DNA of 64,000 nt from Curtobacterium guangdongense (GTDB lineage: Bacteria > Actinomycetota > Actinomycetes > Actinomycetales > Microbacteriaceae), in NCBI RefSeq assembly GCF_049341845.1, contig NZ_JBMPIT010000002.1, forward strand, positions 62,001-126,000, given 5' to 3'. Both the position numbers and the translations under genes were made by a program. This document shows positions 34,472 to 43,121 of this stretch, one piece after another (position 1 is the first letter of the stretch; every line of letters begins with the position of its first letter). Under the pieces are notes generated by a model. The model made no database searches. It was not told where the DNA came from and saw only the letters and a program-made list of their open reading frames with translations.

Positions 34472-35218
34472 CTAGCCGATGCCGAGCACGGTGCCGAGCC
34501 CGACCGACAGCCCGCGGAGGTCGCCGACCGCGTCGAGGGCTGCGCGGATGCCCGGCGCGTAGGCGACGTCGTCGTTCGTGTCGTGCCGGATCGTCAGGGT
34601 CTCCCCCGGGCCGCTCAGCACCACGTCCTGCACCGCCTTGGCCCCGGGCAGCCGCAGCGAGTGGATCGGGACGCTCGCGACCTGCTGCCCGCGGGCGCGC
34701 TGGTCGACGTGCGGGGCGTCGACCGGGCCGACCGCTCGCCGGGCGTCGGAGATGAGCTCGGCGGTGCGCACGGCGGTCCCGGACGGGGAGTCGATCTTGC
34801 CCGCGTGGTGGGTCTCGACGATCTCGATCGCCGGGAACCACGGCGCGGCGATCGTCGCCAGGTGGGTGCCGAGGACCGATCCGATCGAGAAGTTCGGCAC
34901 CACGAGCGCGCCCTGCTCCGGACGCGCCTCGAGCGAGGTGCGCAGTGTCGCCAGGCGAGCGGCGGACCAGCCGGACGTGCCGACGAGCACGTTGGCGCCG
35001 CTCTCCAGCGCGTTCGCCACGATCGCGGGGCTGAGGGCCGGGACGGTGACGTCGACGACGATCCCCGCGCCGTTGAAGACCGACGGCCCGGCTTCGTGCG
35101 CGCCGTCCTTCGACGACAGGCTGGCGACGAGCTCGAACCCGGGGAGTTCCTCGACCACGGCGGCCACGAGGCCCCCGAGACGACCGGTGGCGCCGACGAC
35201 GGCGACGGGAGTGACCAT
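34472..35218 (-). CDS. dapB: 4-hydroxy-tetrahydrodipicolinate reductase DapB
   Basis: DapB reduces dihydrodipicolinate with NAD(P)H on the lysine/diaminopimelate route. The protein (248 residues from ATG 35218) has VAVVGATGRLGGLVAAV, VLVGTSGWS, VPNFSIGSVLG and the catalytic EIVETHHAGKIDSPSGTA. AGGATGG upstream supports 35218 rather than 35227. Downstream is a small TPR membrane gene. dapA lies about 3 kb away on the same strand. Confidence 0.96.
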   Translation of the reverse strand: MVTPVAVVGATGRLGGLVAAVVEELPGFELVASLSSKDGAHEAGPSVFNGAGIVVDVTVPALSPAIVANALESGANVLVGTSGWSAARLATLRTSLEARPEQGALVVPNFSIGSVLGTHLATIAAPWFPAIEIVETHHAGKIDSPSGTAVRTAELISDARRAVGPVDAPHVDQRARGQQVASVPIHSLRLPGAKAVQDVVLSGPGETLTIRHDTNDDVAYAPGIRAALDAVGDLRGLSVGLGTVLGIG

Positions 35219-35241
35219 GCGCCCCATCCTAGGATCGACGC

Positions 35242-35748
35242 ATGACCACCGAGCGCACCCGGGTCACCGTCCGCATCGTCCCGGCCGACCTGCCGGAGGT
35301 CGACGCACTGCTCGACGCGTACCTCGACGAGCGCGAGGCGACCTTCCCGAGCGCGCAGGGCAGCTACTCGCGGAAGCGGACGCCCGCTCGGGAGTTCACG
35401 CCGCCGAACGGGGTGTTCGCGGTCGCCTCCGATGACGCTGGCCGGTCGCTCGGGTGCGGTGGGCTCCGACGCATCGCGGACGAGGGCGACGACGTGCGGT
35501 TCGAGGTGAAGCACGTGTTCGTCACGCCGGAGGGCCGCGGGCGGGGCGTGGGCACGGCGATCATGGACGAACTGGAGCGCGCGGCCGCCGGACTCGGTGC
35601 GACGTCGATCGTCCTCGACACGAACGACTCGCTCGTCGCGGCCGGCGCGATGTACCGCTCGCGGGGCTACGAGCGCGTCGAGCCGTTCAACGACAACCCG
35701 AACGCGACCGCCTGGTACCGCAAGCCGGTGGCCCCGGACGCGCGCTGA
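35242..35748 (+). CDS. GNAT family N-acetyltransferase
   Basis: This 168-residue acetyl-CoA-dependent transferase shows the GNAT A motif VKHVFVTPEGRGRGVGTAIM (residues ~90-109), preceded by GCGGLRRIADEGDDVRFE and followed by SIVLDTNDSLVAAGAMYRSRGY. Substrate unknown. It is divergent from dapB, with only 23 bp between the starts, so the two may share a promoter region. Confidence 0.88.
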   Translation: MTTERTRVTVRIVPADLPEVDALLDAYLDEREATFPSAQGSYSRKRTPAREFTPPNGVFAVASDDAGRSLGCGGLRRIADEGDDVRFEVKHVFVTPEGRGRGVGTAIMDELERAAAGLGATSIVLDTNDSLVAAGAMYRSRGYERVEPFNDNPNATAWYRKPVAPDAR

Positions 35749-35795
35749 CGGCCGGCGGGCGCGGCCCGCTCGGCGGCCGCCAGTCCGGATCGCGG

Positions 35796-36005
35796 GGCGC
35801 GACGAGTGCGCGGATGTGGCGACGCGCGGCGGCGGCGGACCGCCGATTCTGCGCACTCGATGGGCGGGGCCCAGCCGGCGAGCCGCCGGACGGGAGGCTC
35901 GTGGCGGCCCCGCAACGTGCCTCCAGTCCGGTACCGGCGAGGCGCGACGAGTGCGCGGATGTGGCGACCCGCGGCGGCGGCGGACCGCCGCTTCTGCGCA
36001 CTCGA
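35796..36005. repeat. Pair of ~65-bp direct repeats flanking a degenerate hairpin
   Basis: A ~65-bp segment starting GGCGCGACGAGTGCGCGG occurs at 35796-35860 and again at 35941-36005, offset 145 bp, with only two or three differences. Each copy has short inverted ends (GAGTGCGC ... GCGCACTC), so each could fold alone. Between them lies a degraded copy of the GGACGGGAGGCTCG hairpin (35887-35930). The space between convergent genes holds no open frame I would call. Confidence 0.85.
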
Positions 36006-36026
36006 CGGGGCGGGCGCGGCTCGCGA

Positions 36027-36638
36027 CTAGAGCGGCTGGTCGACCGGCAGGCCGGTCCGGAGCTCGACCGGCAGGTGCGCCGTGTCGTTGAGGGTCACGA
36101 GCTCGGCGGGCTTCGCCGACCGGATGCGGATGATCGTCAGCGCCGTGTGAGCGACGTTCGTCCCCATCCAGCGCCACTCGGGGGCCTGGAAGACCTCGCG
36201 CACGAACCAGCCGATCACGGCGTTGTGCGTGATGACCAGGTCGTGCCGGTCCTGCATCGCCGGCGTGAACCACTCCGCCACGGCATCGCCCATCTGGGCC
36301 TGCCCGGCGATGATCTCCTCCTCGGTGATGCCGCCGTAGAACTTCTTGTACGCGGCGGGCATGTCCGGCGTCGGCCCCGACGGGATGCAGTCGAACAGGA
36401 GCGTGGACGGTTCCGGCTGGATCGCGGGCAACCGCTGCGCGAGGAAGGACGCGGTCTCGCTCGGCGCTTCGAGCGGCGAGTGCCAGACGCCGTCGAACGG
36501 GACGCCACCGAGCCGATCGGCGACGAGCATCGACTGGCGCTTGCCGCGCTCGGAGAGCTTGCCGTCGCGGAGTCCGTGCTCCGCGTCCTGGTGCTCGCCG
36601 TGCCGGACGAGGTAGAGGTAGTGCGACATCTCCGTCAT
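36027..36638 (-). CDS. Histidine phosphatase (phosphoglycerate mutase-like)
   Basis: This 203-residue phosphohistidine-dependent phosphatase has LYLVRHGEHQDAEHGLRDG, with the catalytic His in RHGE near residue 13, and a second conserved His in LVITHNAVIGWF. Substrate not predictable; it could act on small phospho-esters. It overlaps the M16 protease gene by 4 nt. ATG 36629 (MSHYLYL) is an alternative start. Confidence 0.9.
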   Translation of the reverse strand: MTEMSHYLYLVRHGEHQDAEHGLRDGKLSERGKRQSMLVADRLGGVPFDGVWHSPLEAPSETASFLAQRLPAIQPEPSTLLFDCIPSGPTPDMPAAYKKFYGGITEEEIIAGQAQMGDAVAEWFTPAMQDRHDLVITHNAVIGWFVREVFQAPEWRWMGTNVAHTALTIIRIRSAKPAELVTLNDTAHLPVELRTGLPVDQPL

Positions 36639-37972
36639 CGACCGCCGATGCCGATCGCGGACTCGAGTGCCGAGCGCTCGACGTCACCGACCACCGACGT
36701 GATCTTCGGGCGGGTCAGCAGGTCCCGGGCGAGTTCGAGCACGTCGTCCGTCGTGACCCGGTCGACCCGTTCGAGCGCGGTGTCGAGGTCGGTGAACTCG
36801 CCGGTGCCGAGTTCGGCGCGGCCGAGCCGGGTCATCCGCGCGTCGGAGTCCTCCAGGGAGAGCGTCACCGCCCCCTCGATCTGTCCCTTGGCGCGGCGGA
36901 GTTCGTCGTCGGTGATGCCGTCGTCGGCCATCCGGGCGAACTCGGCGTCGACGATCTCGATCACGCCGCCGACCTTGTCGGGAGCGCAGCCCGCGTAGAC
37001 GCCGAACGCGCCGTTGTCGAGGTACGCGGGTGCGAACGACGACACCGCGTACGCGAGACCTCGACGTTCACGGACCTCCTGGAAGAGCCGGGAGCTCATG
37101 CCGCCACCGAGGACGGCGTTCAGCACGCTCAGCACAGGGCGGCGGTCGTCGCGGAGGTCCAGGCCCTGCGAACCGCGGAGCATGCTCACCTGCTCGGTGG
37201 GACGGTGCACCACCGTGAGCTTCTCGACGGCTGGATCGGCGACGGGCTGCGCCGTCCGCCTGGCGACCGGACGGGCGCGACCGGCGCTCTGGAAGACCTC
37301 TTCGACGAGCGCGCAGAAGCGGTCGTGGTCGACGGCCCCGGCCGCGGTGATGACGAGCCCGTTCGGCGCGTAGTGCTCGGCGTAGTGGGACAGGACCTCG
37401 TCGCGCTGCACCGCGCGGATGCTCTCCGGCGTGCCACCGATCGGACGGCCGAGCGCGTGTCCCTCGAAGGCCGCGGCGAAGAACGCCTCGCCGGCGACGT
37501 CGGCCGGGTCGTCGGCGGCCATCGCGAGCTCTTCGAGGATGACGCCGCGCTCGACGTCGAACGCCTCCGGCTCGAGCACCGAGTTGGTCACCATGTCACC
37601 GATCACCCGGACGGCCATCGGCACGTCGGCGTCACGGACGCGGGCGTAGTAGCACGTGTACTCCTTGGCGGTCGCGGCGTTGTGCTCGCCACCGACGGAG
37701 TCGAACGCCACGGCGATGTCGAGTGCGCTCCGGGTCGTTGTGCCCTTGAACAGCAGGTGTTCCAGGAAGTGCGTGGAGCCGTACTGGCCGGCTCGTTCGT
37801 CTCGGGACCCGACTCCGACCCAGTACCCGATGCTCGTCGAGTGGGACGCCGGAACGGCCTCGGTCAGCACGCGCACGCCCGACGGGAGGACGGTGCGGCG
37901 GACGAAGGATCCCCCGGACGTCAGGAACGACGTGTCCGGGGCCTCGAGGGGCAACGGCACTGGGTGGTTCAT
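36635..37972 (-). CDS. M16 family zinc peptidase (pitrilysin-like)
   Basis: This 445-residue metalloprotease carries the inverted zinc motif HFLEH (residues 68-72) in YGSTHFLEHLLFKGT, with the distal Glu in the ERGVILEE region. The second non-catalytic domain includes RLFQEVRERRGLAYAVSSF. This is the actinobacterial mitochondrial-processing-peptidase-like group usually near pnp and dapB. It has no signal peptide, so it acts in the cytoplasm, probably on small peptides. The start at 37972 is the first ATG after the intergenic region. Confidence 0.92.
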   Translation of the reverse strand: MNHPVPLPLEAPDTSFLTSGGSFVRRTVLPSGVRVLTEAVPASHSTSIGYWVGVGSRDERAGQYGSTHFLEHLLFKGTTTRSALDIAVAFDSVGGEHNAATAKEYTCYYARVRDADVPMAVRVIGDMVTNSVLEPEAFDVERGVILEELAMAADDPADVAGEAFFAAAFEGHALGRPIGGTPESIRAVQRDEVLSHYAEHYAPNGLVITAAGAVDHDRFCALVEEVFQSAGRARPVARRTAQPVADPAVEKLTVVHRPTEQVSMLRGSQGLDLRDDRRPVLSVLNAVLGGGMSSRLFQEVRERRGLAYAVSSFAPAYLDNGAFGVYAGCAPDKVGGVIEIVDAEFARMADDGITDDELRRAKGQIEGAVTLSLEDSDARMTRLGRAELGTGEFTDLDTALERVDRVTTDDVLELARDLLTRPKITSVVGDVERSALESAIGIGGR

Positions 37973-38047
37973 CGCGGTCGAGCCTACTGACGTTCCCCGG
38001 GTGCCGGGCCGAAGTCAGCGTGTGCCTCGAAATGGGGTACACATAGT

Positions 38048-38077
38048 GAGGACAGACCGACACGTCTGTCTGTCCTC
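38048..38077. promoter_or_regulatory. 30-bp palindromic operator candidate
   Basis: GAGGACAGACCGAC (38048-38061) pairs with 38064-38077 with one mismatch, giving a near-perfect 30-bp palindrome. It lies in the space between the divergent M16 protease and TetR genes, with TACAGT at 38085-38090 as a possible -10. It is a likely operator for the TetR gene. A further stem CCGGATCGG/CCGATCCGG (38099-38131) lies in its leader. Confidence 0.65.
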
Positions 38078-38209
38078 CATGTGCTACAGTTGCGTATGCC
38101 GGATCGGTAGCCCCCCTAGATTCCGATCCGGTGGCTCGGGACATCAGTCCTCGGCGGCACGAGTCCCCCCACTCAGCCGCGGAGCCGATGAGTCCCAAGG
38201 AGCCACGCT

Positions 38210-38860
38210 GTGACGGTCGATTCCCCCCAACCGGCCGTCCAGCGTCTCCTTGGGCCGAGCAATCCGAACCTCGCGTCGTCGGACGGGTCGAGCGTCCCCC
38301 CGGCTCCCCGCTCCGGCGGCGCGAAGGTCCGCATCCTCGAGACCGCGACGCGACTCTTCTACGAAGAGGGGATCCACAGCGTCGGCGTCGACCGCCTCAT
38401 CTCCGAGGCGAGTGTCACGAAGGCGACGTTCTACAAGCACTACGGGTCCAAGGACAACCTGATCCTGGCCTACATCCGGACACAGCACGAGCGCGTGCAG
38501 GACCGCTTCGAGCGCCTCGTCACCGACGCCGGCGGCGCGCCACAGGCCGTGCGCGCCTGGGTCGACGCCGTCTCCGACGAGGTGAACGAGGCCGAGTTCC
38601 GCGGCTGTGCGTTCCTCAACGCAGCCGCCGAGTACCACGACCCGCGCGACCCCATCCGCCAGGTGGTGGCGAGTCACCGCGACTGGTACACCGAACGCCT
38701 CGCCGAACTCCTGCAGGCCGCCGGCCATGCACTCCCGGGCGACGGCGCCGACGAGCTCATGCTCGCGCGGGACGGCGCCATGTCCGGTGCCTACGCCGGT
38801 GACGCCATCGCGGCGACCGCCGCGCTCGGCCGTGTCGCCGAGCGCGTCCTCGCCGGCTGA
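38210..38860 (+). CDS. TetR family transcriptional regulator
   Basis: This 216-residue repressor has a Ser/Pro-rich N-terminus of ~35 residues, then the TetR HTH: RILETATRLFYEEGIHSVGV and ISEASVTKATFYKHYGSKDN (about residues 41-84). The C-terminal part (EFRGCAFLNAAAEYHDPRDP) matches the TetR subgroup with a C-terminal YbiH-like domain. GTG 38210 is supported by AAGGAG 8 bases upstream. It probably binds the palindrome at 38048-38077. Ligand unknown. Downstream gene is a Tat-type ferritin-like protein. Confidence 0.88.
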   Translation: MTVDSPQPAVQRLLGPSNPNLASSDGSSVPPAPRSGGAKVRILETATRLFYEEGIHSVGVDRLISEASVTKATFYKHYGSKDNLILAYIRTQHERVQDRFERLVTDAGGAPQAVRAWVDAVSDEVNEAEFRGCAFLNAAAEYHDPRDPIRQVVASHRDWYTERLAELLQAAGHALPGDGADELMLARDGAMSGAYAGDAIAATAALGRVAERVLAG

Positions 38861-39030
38861 GCCGGCCCGCCGCCGCGCGTCCGCCGTTTTCCGCGCACCC
38901 CTGGTGACAGCCCCTGTTCGGGGGTAGCTTGACCGCACGGTCGACCAACCCGCCGATCGTGCCCCGGTCGACCCGTTTCCCTGCAGCGTCGGCCAGGGCT
39001 CCGTGCTGCCCGCACGTCTCGAGGACAACG

Positions 39031-39996
39031 ATGTTCGACAACCGTTTCATCCGTCACGCCATCGACCGCAGCGCCGAGAACGCGCTCGACCGACGACGCT
39101 TCTTCGCAGCCGCCGGTGTCGCCGGCGCCTCAGCCGGCATCGCCGCGCTCGGCTCGTCGGTGCTCACCGCCGCCCCCGCCTCCGCAACCCCAGAGGAGGA
39201 CGCCGCCGTCTCCGACGCCGCGATCCTCAACTTCGCGCTCAACCTCGAGTACCTCGAGGCCGAGTTCTACCTCCGCGCCGTGTTCGGCACGGGCCTGACC
39301 GACAGCATGATCACCGGCATCGACCCCCAGGGGCCGGTCATCGGTGGCAAGAAGGTGCCGTTCAAGACCGCAGCCATCCGCGGGATCGCCACCGAGATCG
39401 CCAACGACGAACGCGCGCACGTCGCGTTCCTCCGGAGCGCGCTCGGGGACGCGAAGGTGTCCCGTCCCACGATCGACCTGGTGAGCAGCTTCACGGCGGC
39501 CGCCCGAGCCGCCGGGGTCGTCGGGCCCACCGGCACGTTCGACCCGTTCGCCAGCGAGGAGAACTTCCTGCTCGGGGCGTACATCTTCGAGGACGTGGGG
39601 GTCACCGCCTACAAGGGCGCTGCTCCCCTGATCTCCAGCAAGACGTACCTCAGCGCCGCTGCCGGCATCCTCGCCGTCGAGGCATACCACGCCGGCATCA
39701 TCCGGTCGAAGCTCTACGACAAGGGCCTGCAGGTGCCGGCGAACAAGATCTCGGACGCCCGGGACTCGCTCGACGGCCCCACGGACGACGACCAGGGCAT
39801 CACGACGTCGAGCGGCGCGGTGAACCTCGTGCCGACCGATGCCAACTCGGTCGCCTACGGTCGCACCGCCGAACGGGTGCTCAACGTGGTGTTCCTGACG
39901 CCGAACCAGATCGACAAGGGCGGCTTCTTCCCCGAGGGCGTCAACGGACCGATCGTCGCCAGCGGCAACCCGGGGAGCGCGACCGGGCCCGCCTGA
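39031..39996 (+). CDS. Tat-exported ferritin-like domain protein
   Basis: The 321-residue protein begins with a twin-arginine-type leader (DRRRFFAAAGVAGASAG, residues ~17-33), probably cut after APASA near 50. Its ferritin_2-like domain has ALNLEYLEAEFYLRAVFG and EIANDERAHVAFLRSALGD (conserved Glu/Asp/His iron ligands), with a third helix EDVGVTAYKGAA and LAVEAYHAGIIRSKL. The role of this secreted family is uncertain; some are tied to stress or desiccation. It stands alone, downstream of a TetR gene but 170 bp away. Confidence 0.85.
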   Translation: MFDNRFIRHAIDRSAENALDRRRFFAAAGVAGASAGIAALGSSVLTAAPASATPEEDAAVSDAAILNFALNLEYLEAEFYLRAVFGTGLTDSMITGIDPQGPVIGGKKVPFKTAAIRGIATEIANDERAHVAFLRSALGDAKVSRPTIDLVSSFTAAARAAGVVGPTGTFDPFASEENFLLGAYIFEDVGVTAYKGAAPLISSKTYLSAAAGILAVEAYHAGIIRSKLYDKGLQVPANKISDARDSLDGPTDDDQGITTSSGAVNLVPTDANSVAYGRTAERVLNVVFLTPNQIDKGGFFPEGVNGPIVASGNPGSATGPA

Positions 39997-40029
39997 TCAG
40001 TCTGGTCGCCGTGGTCGCGACCACGACCC

Positions 40030-40071
40030 GGACGGGAGGCACGGTGCCCGCTCGCACCGTGCCTTCCGTCC
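40030..40071 (+). terminator. Hairpin (GGACGGGAGGC family) after the ferritin-like gene
   Basis: GGACGGGAGGCACGGTGC (40030-40047) pairs with 40054-40071 with one G-T pair across a 6-base loop. It lies 34 bp past the stop on the plus strand and belongs to the family of similar hairpins at 58034 and 60756. Confidence 0.75.
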
Positions 40072-40124
40072 GTCTCAAGTCGCTTCTCCGGTCGCCTCCA
40101 TGGCACGGGTGGTTGCCTGGGCGC

Positions 40125-40652
40125 ATGGCAAACGACCCGCTCTGGCGCCTCCCCGAGGTGCCCACCTTCACCCTCACCAGCCCCGACTTCACCGACGGTG
40201 GCGAGTTGCCGACGTCCGCGCGCGGCGGCGACGCCGGCGGCGAGGACCGCTCCCCCGCCCTCGAGTGGTCGGGAGCTCCCGAGGACACGCAGAGCTACGT
40301 GCTCACCGTGTACGACCCCGATGCACCGACGGGCTCGGGCTTCTGGCACTGGTGTGTGTCGGACATCCCGGCCGATGTCACGTCGCTCGCCGCAGGTGCC
40401 GGCACGGACGACGCGCTCCTGCCCGCTGCTGCGCTCCGTCGGCACAACGAGTTCGGGTCGGACACGTTCCTCGGGGCCGCGCCTCCCGCCGGGCACGGGT
40501 CGCACCGGTACTTCTTCACGCTGAGCGCGCTCGACGTCCCGCTGCTCGAGGTCCCCGTCGACGCGACCCCCGCGGTCGTCGGGTTCATGTTGCGGGAGCA
40601 CCTGCTCGCACGTGCCGTGCTGATGGGCACGCAGGAGACCCCCGCGGCCTGA
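40125..40652 (+). CDS. YbhB/YbcL family Raf kinase inhibitor-like protein (PEBP)
   Basis: This 175-residue PEBP-fold protein has TLTSPDFTDGGELPTSA, SPALEWSGAPEDTQSYVLTVYDPDAPTGSGFWHW with the conserved D-P-D-x-P loop, and a later GHGSHRYFFTLSAL. These form the anion pocket of the family. Bacterial members have no firm function; they often bind small ligands. It has no signal peptide. ATG 40125 gives the family N-terminus. Convergent with pnp. Confidence 0.9.
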   Translation: MANDPLWRLPEVPTFTLTSPDFTDGGELPTSARGGDAGGEDRSPALEWSGAPEDTQSYVLTVYDPDAPTGSGFWHWCVSDIPADVTSLAAGAGTDDALLPAAALRRHNEFGSDTFLGAAPPAGHGSHRYFFTLSALDVPLLEVPVDATPAVVGFMLREHLLARAVLMGTQETPAA

Positions 40653-40690
40653 CCCGTCGTTCCTTCCCATCGCGCTTGCAGTAGGAAGAC

Positions 40691-40756
40691 GAATCGCGCG
40701 TAGGGGGTCGGAATTCCCGGCCTCCTACGCGCGATTCCGCTTCCTACGCGCGATTC
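40691..40756. repeat. Inverted repeat with an extra copy between ybhB-like gene and pnp
   Basis: GAATCGCGCGTAGG (40691-40704) pairs with CCTACGCGCGATTC at 40724-40737 and again at 40743-40756 (offset 19 bp). The result is a hairpin with an alternative 3' arm. It sits between convergent gene ends, upstream of the pnp terminator. Confidence 0.85.
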
Positions 40757-40795
40757 GGCCCACCCGGCCCAGGCCCACCCGGCCCGGCCACCCCG

Positions 40796-40845
40796 CGCAC
40801 GCGGAACGGCCGCCGTCCCGAGGGACGACGGCCGTTCTGCGTGCG
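40796..40845 (-). terminator. Strong terminator hairpin after pnp
   Basis: A long hairpin with outer arm CGCACGC and inner GGGACG/CGTCCC (40796-40845) is nearly continuous, with one or two mismatches around a two-base loop. It lies 9 bp past the pnp stop on the minus strand. Confidence 0.8.
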
Positions 40846-40853
40846 GGAGTGGA

Positions 40854-43121
40854 TCAGACGGTGGCGTCCGAGGACTCCTCGCGTGCACCACTGCCGTCGG
40901 TGTCCGACTCCTCGGCCACGACCGGCGCGAGCGAGAGCTTGCCGCGGTCGTCGACCTTGGTGACCTCGACCAGGATCTTCTGGCCGACGCCGAGGACGTC
41001 CTCGACGTTCTCGACACGCTTGCCACCGGCGAGCTTGCGCACCTCGGAGACGTGGAGCAGACCGTCGCGACCCGGGAGCAGCGACACGAATGCGCCGAAC
41101 GTGGCGATCTTCACGACGGTGCCGAGGAACTGGTCCCCGATCTCCGGGTTGGTCGGGTTCGCGATCGCGTTGACCTGGGCGCGAGCGGCCTCGGCCGACG
41201 GACCGTCGACGGCGCCGATGTACACGGTGCCGTCGTCCTCGATCGAGATGTCGGCGCCGGTCTCGTCCTGGATCCCGTTGATCGTCTTGCCCTTCGGGCC
41301 GATCAGCTCGCCGATCTTGTCGACGGGGATCTGCACGGAGATGACACGCGGTGCGGTGTCCGCCATCTCGTCGGGGGCGTCGATCGCCTCGGACAGCACG
41401 CCGAGGATCGCTGAGCGCGCTTCCTTGGCCTGCTTCAGCGCGGCGTCGAGCACCGACGACGGGATGCCGTCGAGCTTGGTGTCGAGCTGGATCGCGGTGA
41501 CGAACTCCGAGGTACCGGCGACCTTGAAGTCCATGTCGCCGAGGGCGTCCTCGGCACCGAGGATGTCGGTCAGCGCCGCGTAGCGGGTCTGGCCGTCGAC
41601 GGTGTCGGAGACGAGGCCCATCGCGATGCCCGCGACCGGGGCCTTGAGCGGCACACCGGCGTTGAGGAGCGACAGGGTCGAGGCGCAGACGGAGCCCATC
41701 GACGTCGAGCCGTTGGAGCCGAGGGCCTCGGACACCTGACGGATCGCGTAGGGGAACTCCTCGCGCGACGGCAGCACCGGCACGAGGGCGCGCTCGGCGA
41801 GGAAGCCGTGCCCGATCTCGCGACGCTTCGGCGACCCCACGCGGCCGGTCTCACCGGTCGAGTAGGGCGGGAAGTTGTAGTGGTGCAGGTAGCGCTTCTT
41901 CGTGACGGGCGACAGCGAGTCGATCTGCTGCTCCATCTTGAGCATGTTCAGCGTGGTGACGCCGAGGATCTGCGTCTCGCCGCGCTGGAAGATCGCCGAA
42001 CCGTGGACGCGTGGGATCACGGCGACCTCGGCGTCGAGCGGACGGATGTCGGCGAGGCCGCGACCGTCCATGCGGACCTGCTCGGTCAGGATGCGGCCGC
42101 GGACGACCTTCTTCGTGACCGACTTGTAGGCACCGCTGACCTGGCCGTTGGCCGACTCCGGGAGCTCACCGGCCGTCACCTTGGCTGCGATGGCCTCCTT
42201 GACGCGGGCCTTGAGGGCGTCGTCCGCGTCCTGGCGCTCGAGCTTGCCGGCGATCTTGTAGACGTCGCCGAGCTCGGACAGGGCGATGGCCTCGACCGCG
42301 TCGTAGACCTCGGGGGCGTACGGCGGGAAGACCGGGTAGTCCTGGATCTCCTTGGCCGACTGTGCGGCCATCTTCGCCTGCGCCTCGACGAGGACCTTGA
42401 GGAACGGCTTGGCCGCCTCGAGGCCCTGCGCGACGACGGCCTCGTCCGGCTTGGTGGCGCCGCCCTGGATGAGGTCCCAGCTGTGCTCGGTGGCCTCGGC
42501 CTCGACCATCATGATCGCGACGTCCTCGTTGCCCGCCTCGTCCGTGACGACACGGCCGGCGACGGTGAGGTCGAAGACGGCCTCGGCGAGCTGCGACGCC
42601 TTCGGGAACGCGACCCACTGGTCGCCGATGAGCGCCAGGCGCACACCCGCGATCGGGCCGGAGAACGGCAGACCGGAGATCTGCGTCGACGCCGATGCCG
42701 CGTTGATCGCGAGCGCGTCGTAGAACTCGTCCGGAGCGATGCTCAGGACGGTGATGACGATCTGGACCTCGTTGCGGAGGCCGTCGACGAACGACGGGCG
42801 CAGCGGCCGGTCGATCAGACGGCAGACCAGGATCGCCTCGGTCGAGGGGCGACCCTCGCGGCGGAAGAACGAGCCGGGGATCTTGCCGGCGGCGTACGAA
42901 CGCTCTTCGACGTCGACCGTCAGCGGGAAGAAGTCGAAGCCCTCACGCGGGTGCTTGCCGGCGCTGGTGGCCGAGAGCAGCATGGTCTCTTCGTCCAGGT
43001 ACGCGGCGACGGCGCCCTGTGCCTGCTGCGCGAGACGGCCGGTCTCGAACCGGACCGTCCTGGTGCCGTAGCGACCGTTGTCGATGATCGCTTCAGCGAA
43101 CTTGATTTCGGGACCCTCCAA
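40854..43121 (-). CDS. pnp: Polynucleotide phosphorylase / guanosine pentaphosphate synthetase
   Basis: This exoribonuclease degrades and polymerises RNA 3' ends; the actinobacterial form is also called GpsI. The protein (755 residues) starts at TTG 43121, read as LEGPEIKFAEAIIDNG, with a full AAGGAGG 7 bases upstream (43135-43129). The longer in-frame ATG at 43304 lacks homology. Two RNase PH domains (RRREIGHGFLAERALVP; SMGSVCASTLSLLNAG), KH (VDKIGELIGPKGKTI) and S1 (GTVVKIATFGAFVSLLPGRDGLLHVSE) are all present. The usual neighbour rpsO is 6.3 kb upstream on the same strand. Confidence 0.97.
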   Translation of the reverse strand: MEGPEIKFAEAIIDNGRYGTRTVRFETGRLAQQAQGAVAAYLDEETMLLSATSAGKHPREGFDFFPLTVDVEERSYAAGKIPGSFFRREGRPSTEAILVCRLIDRPLRPSFVDGLRNEVQIVITVLSIAPDEFYDALAINAASASTQISGLPFSGPIAGVRLALIGDQWVAFPKASQLAEAVFDLTVAGRVVTDEAGNEDVAIMMVEAEATEHSWDLIQGGATKPDEAVVAQGLEAAKPFLKVLVEAQAKMAAQSAKEIQDYPVFPPYAPEVYDAVEAIALSELGDVYKIAGKLERQDADDALKARVKEAIAAKVTAGELPESANGQVSGAYKSVTKKVVRGRILTEQVRMDGRGLADIRPLDAEVAVIPRVHGSAIFQRGETQILGVTTLNMLKMEQQIDSLSPVTKKRYLHHYNFPPYSTGETGRVGSPKRREIGHGFLAERALVPVLPSREEFPYAIRQVSEALGSNGSTSMGSVCASTLSLLNAGVPLKAPVAGIAMGLVSDTVDGQTRYAALTDILGAEDALGDMDFKVAGTSEFVTAIQLDTKLDGIPSSVLDAALKQAKEARSAILGVLSEAIDAPDEMADTAPRVISVQIPVDKIGELIGPKGKTINGIQDETGADISIEDDGTVYIGAVDGPSAEAARAQVNAIANPTNPEIGDQFLGTVVKIATFGAFVSLLPGRDGLLHVSEVRKLAGGKRVENVEDVLGVGQKILVEVTKVDDRGKLSLAPVVAEESDTDGSGAREESSDATV

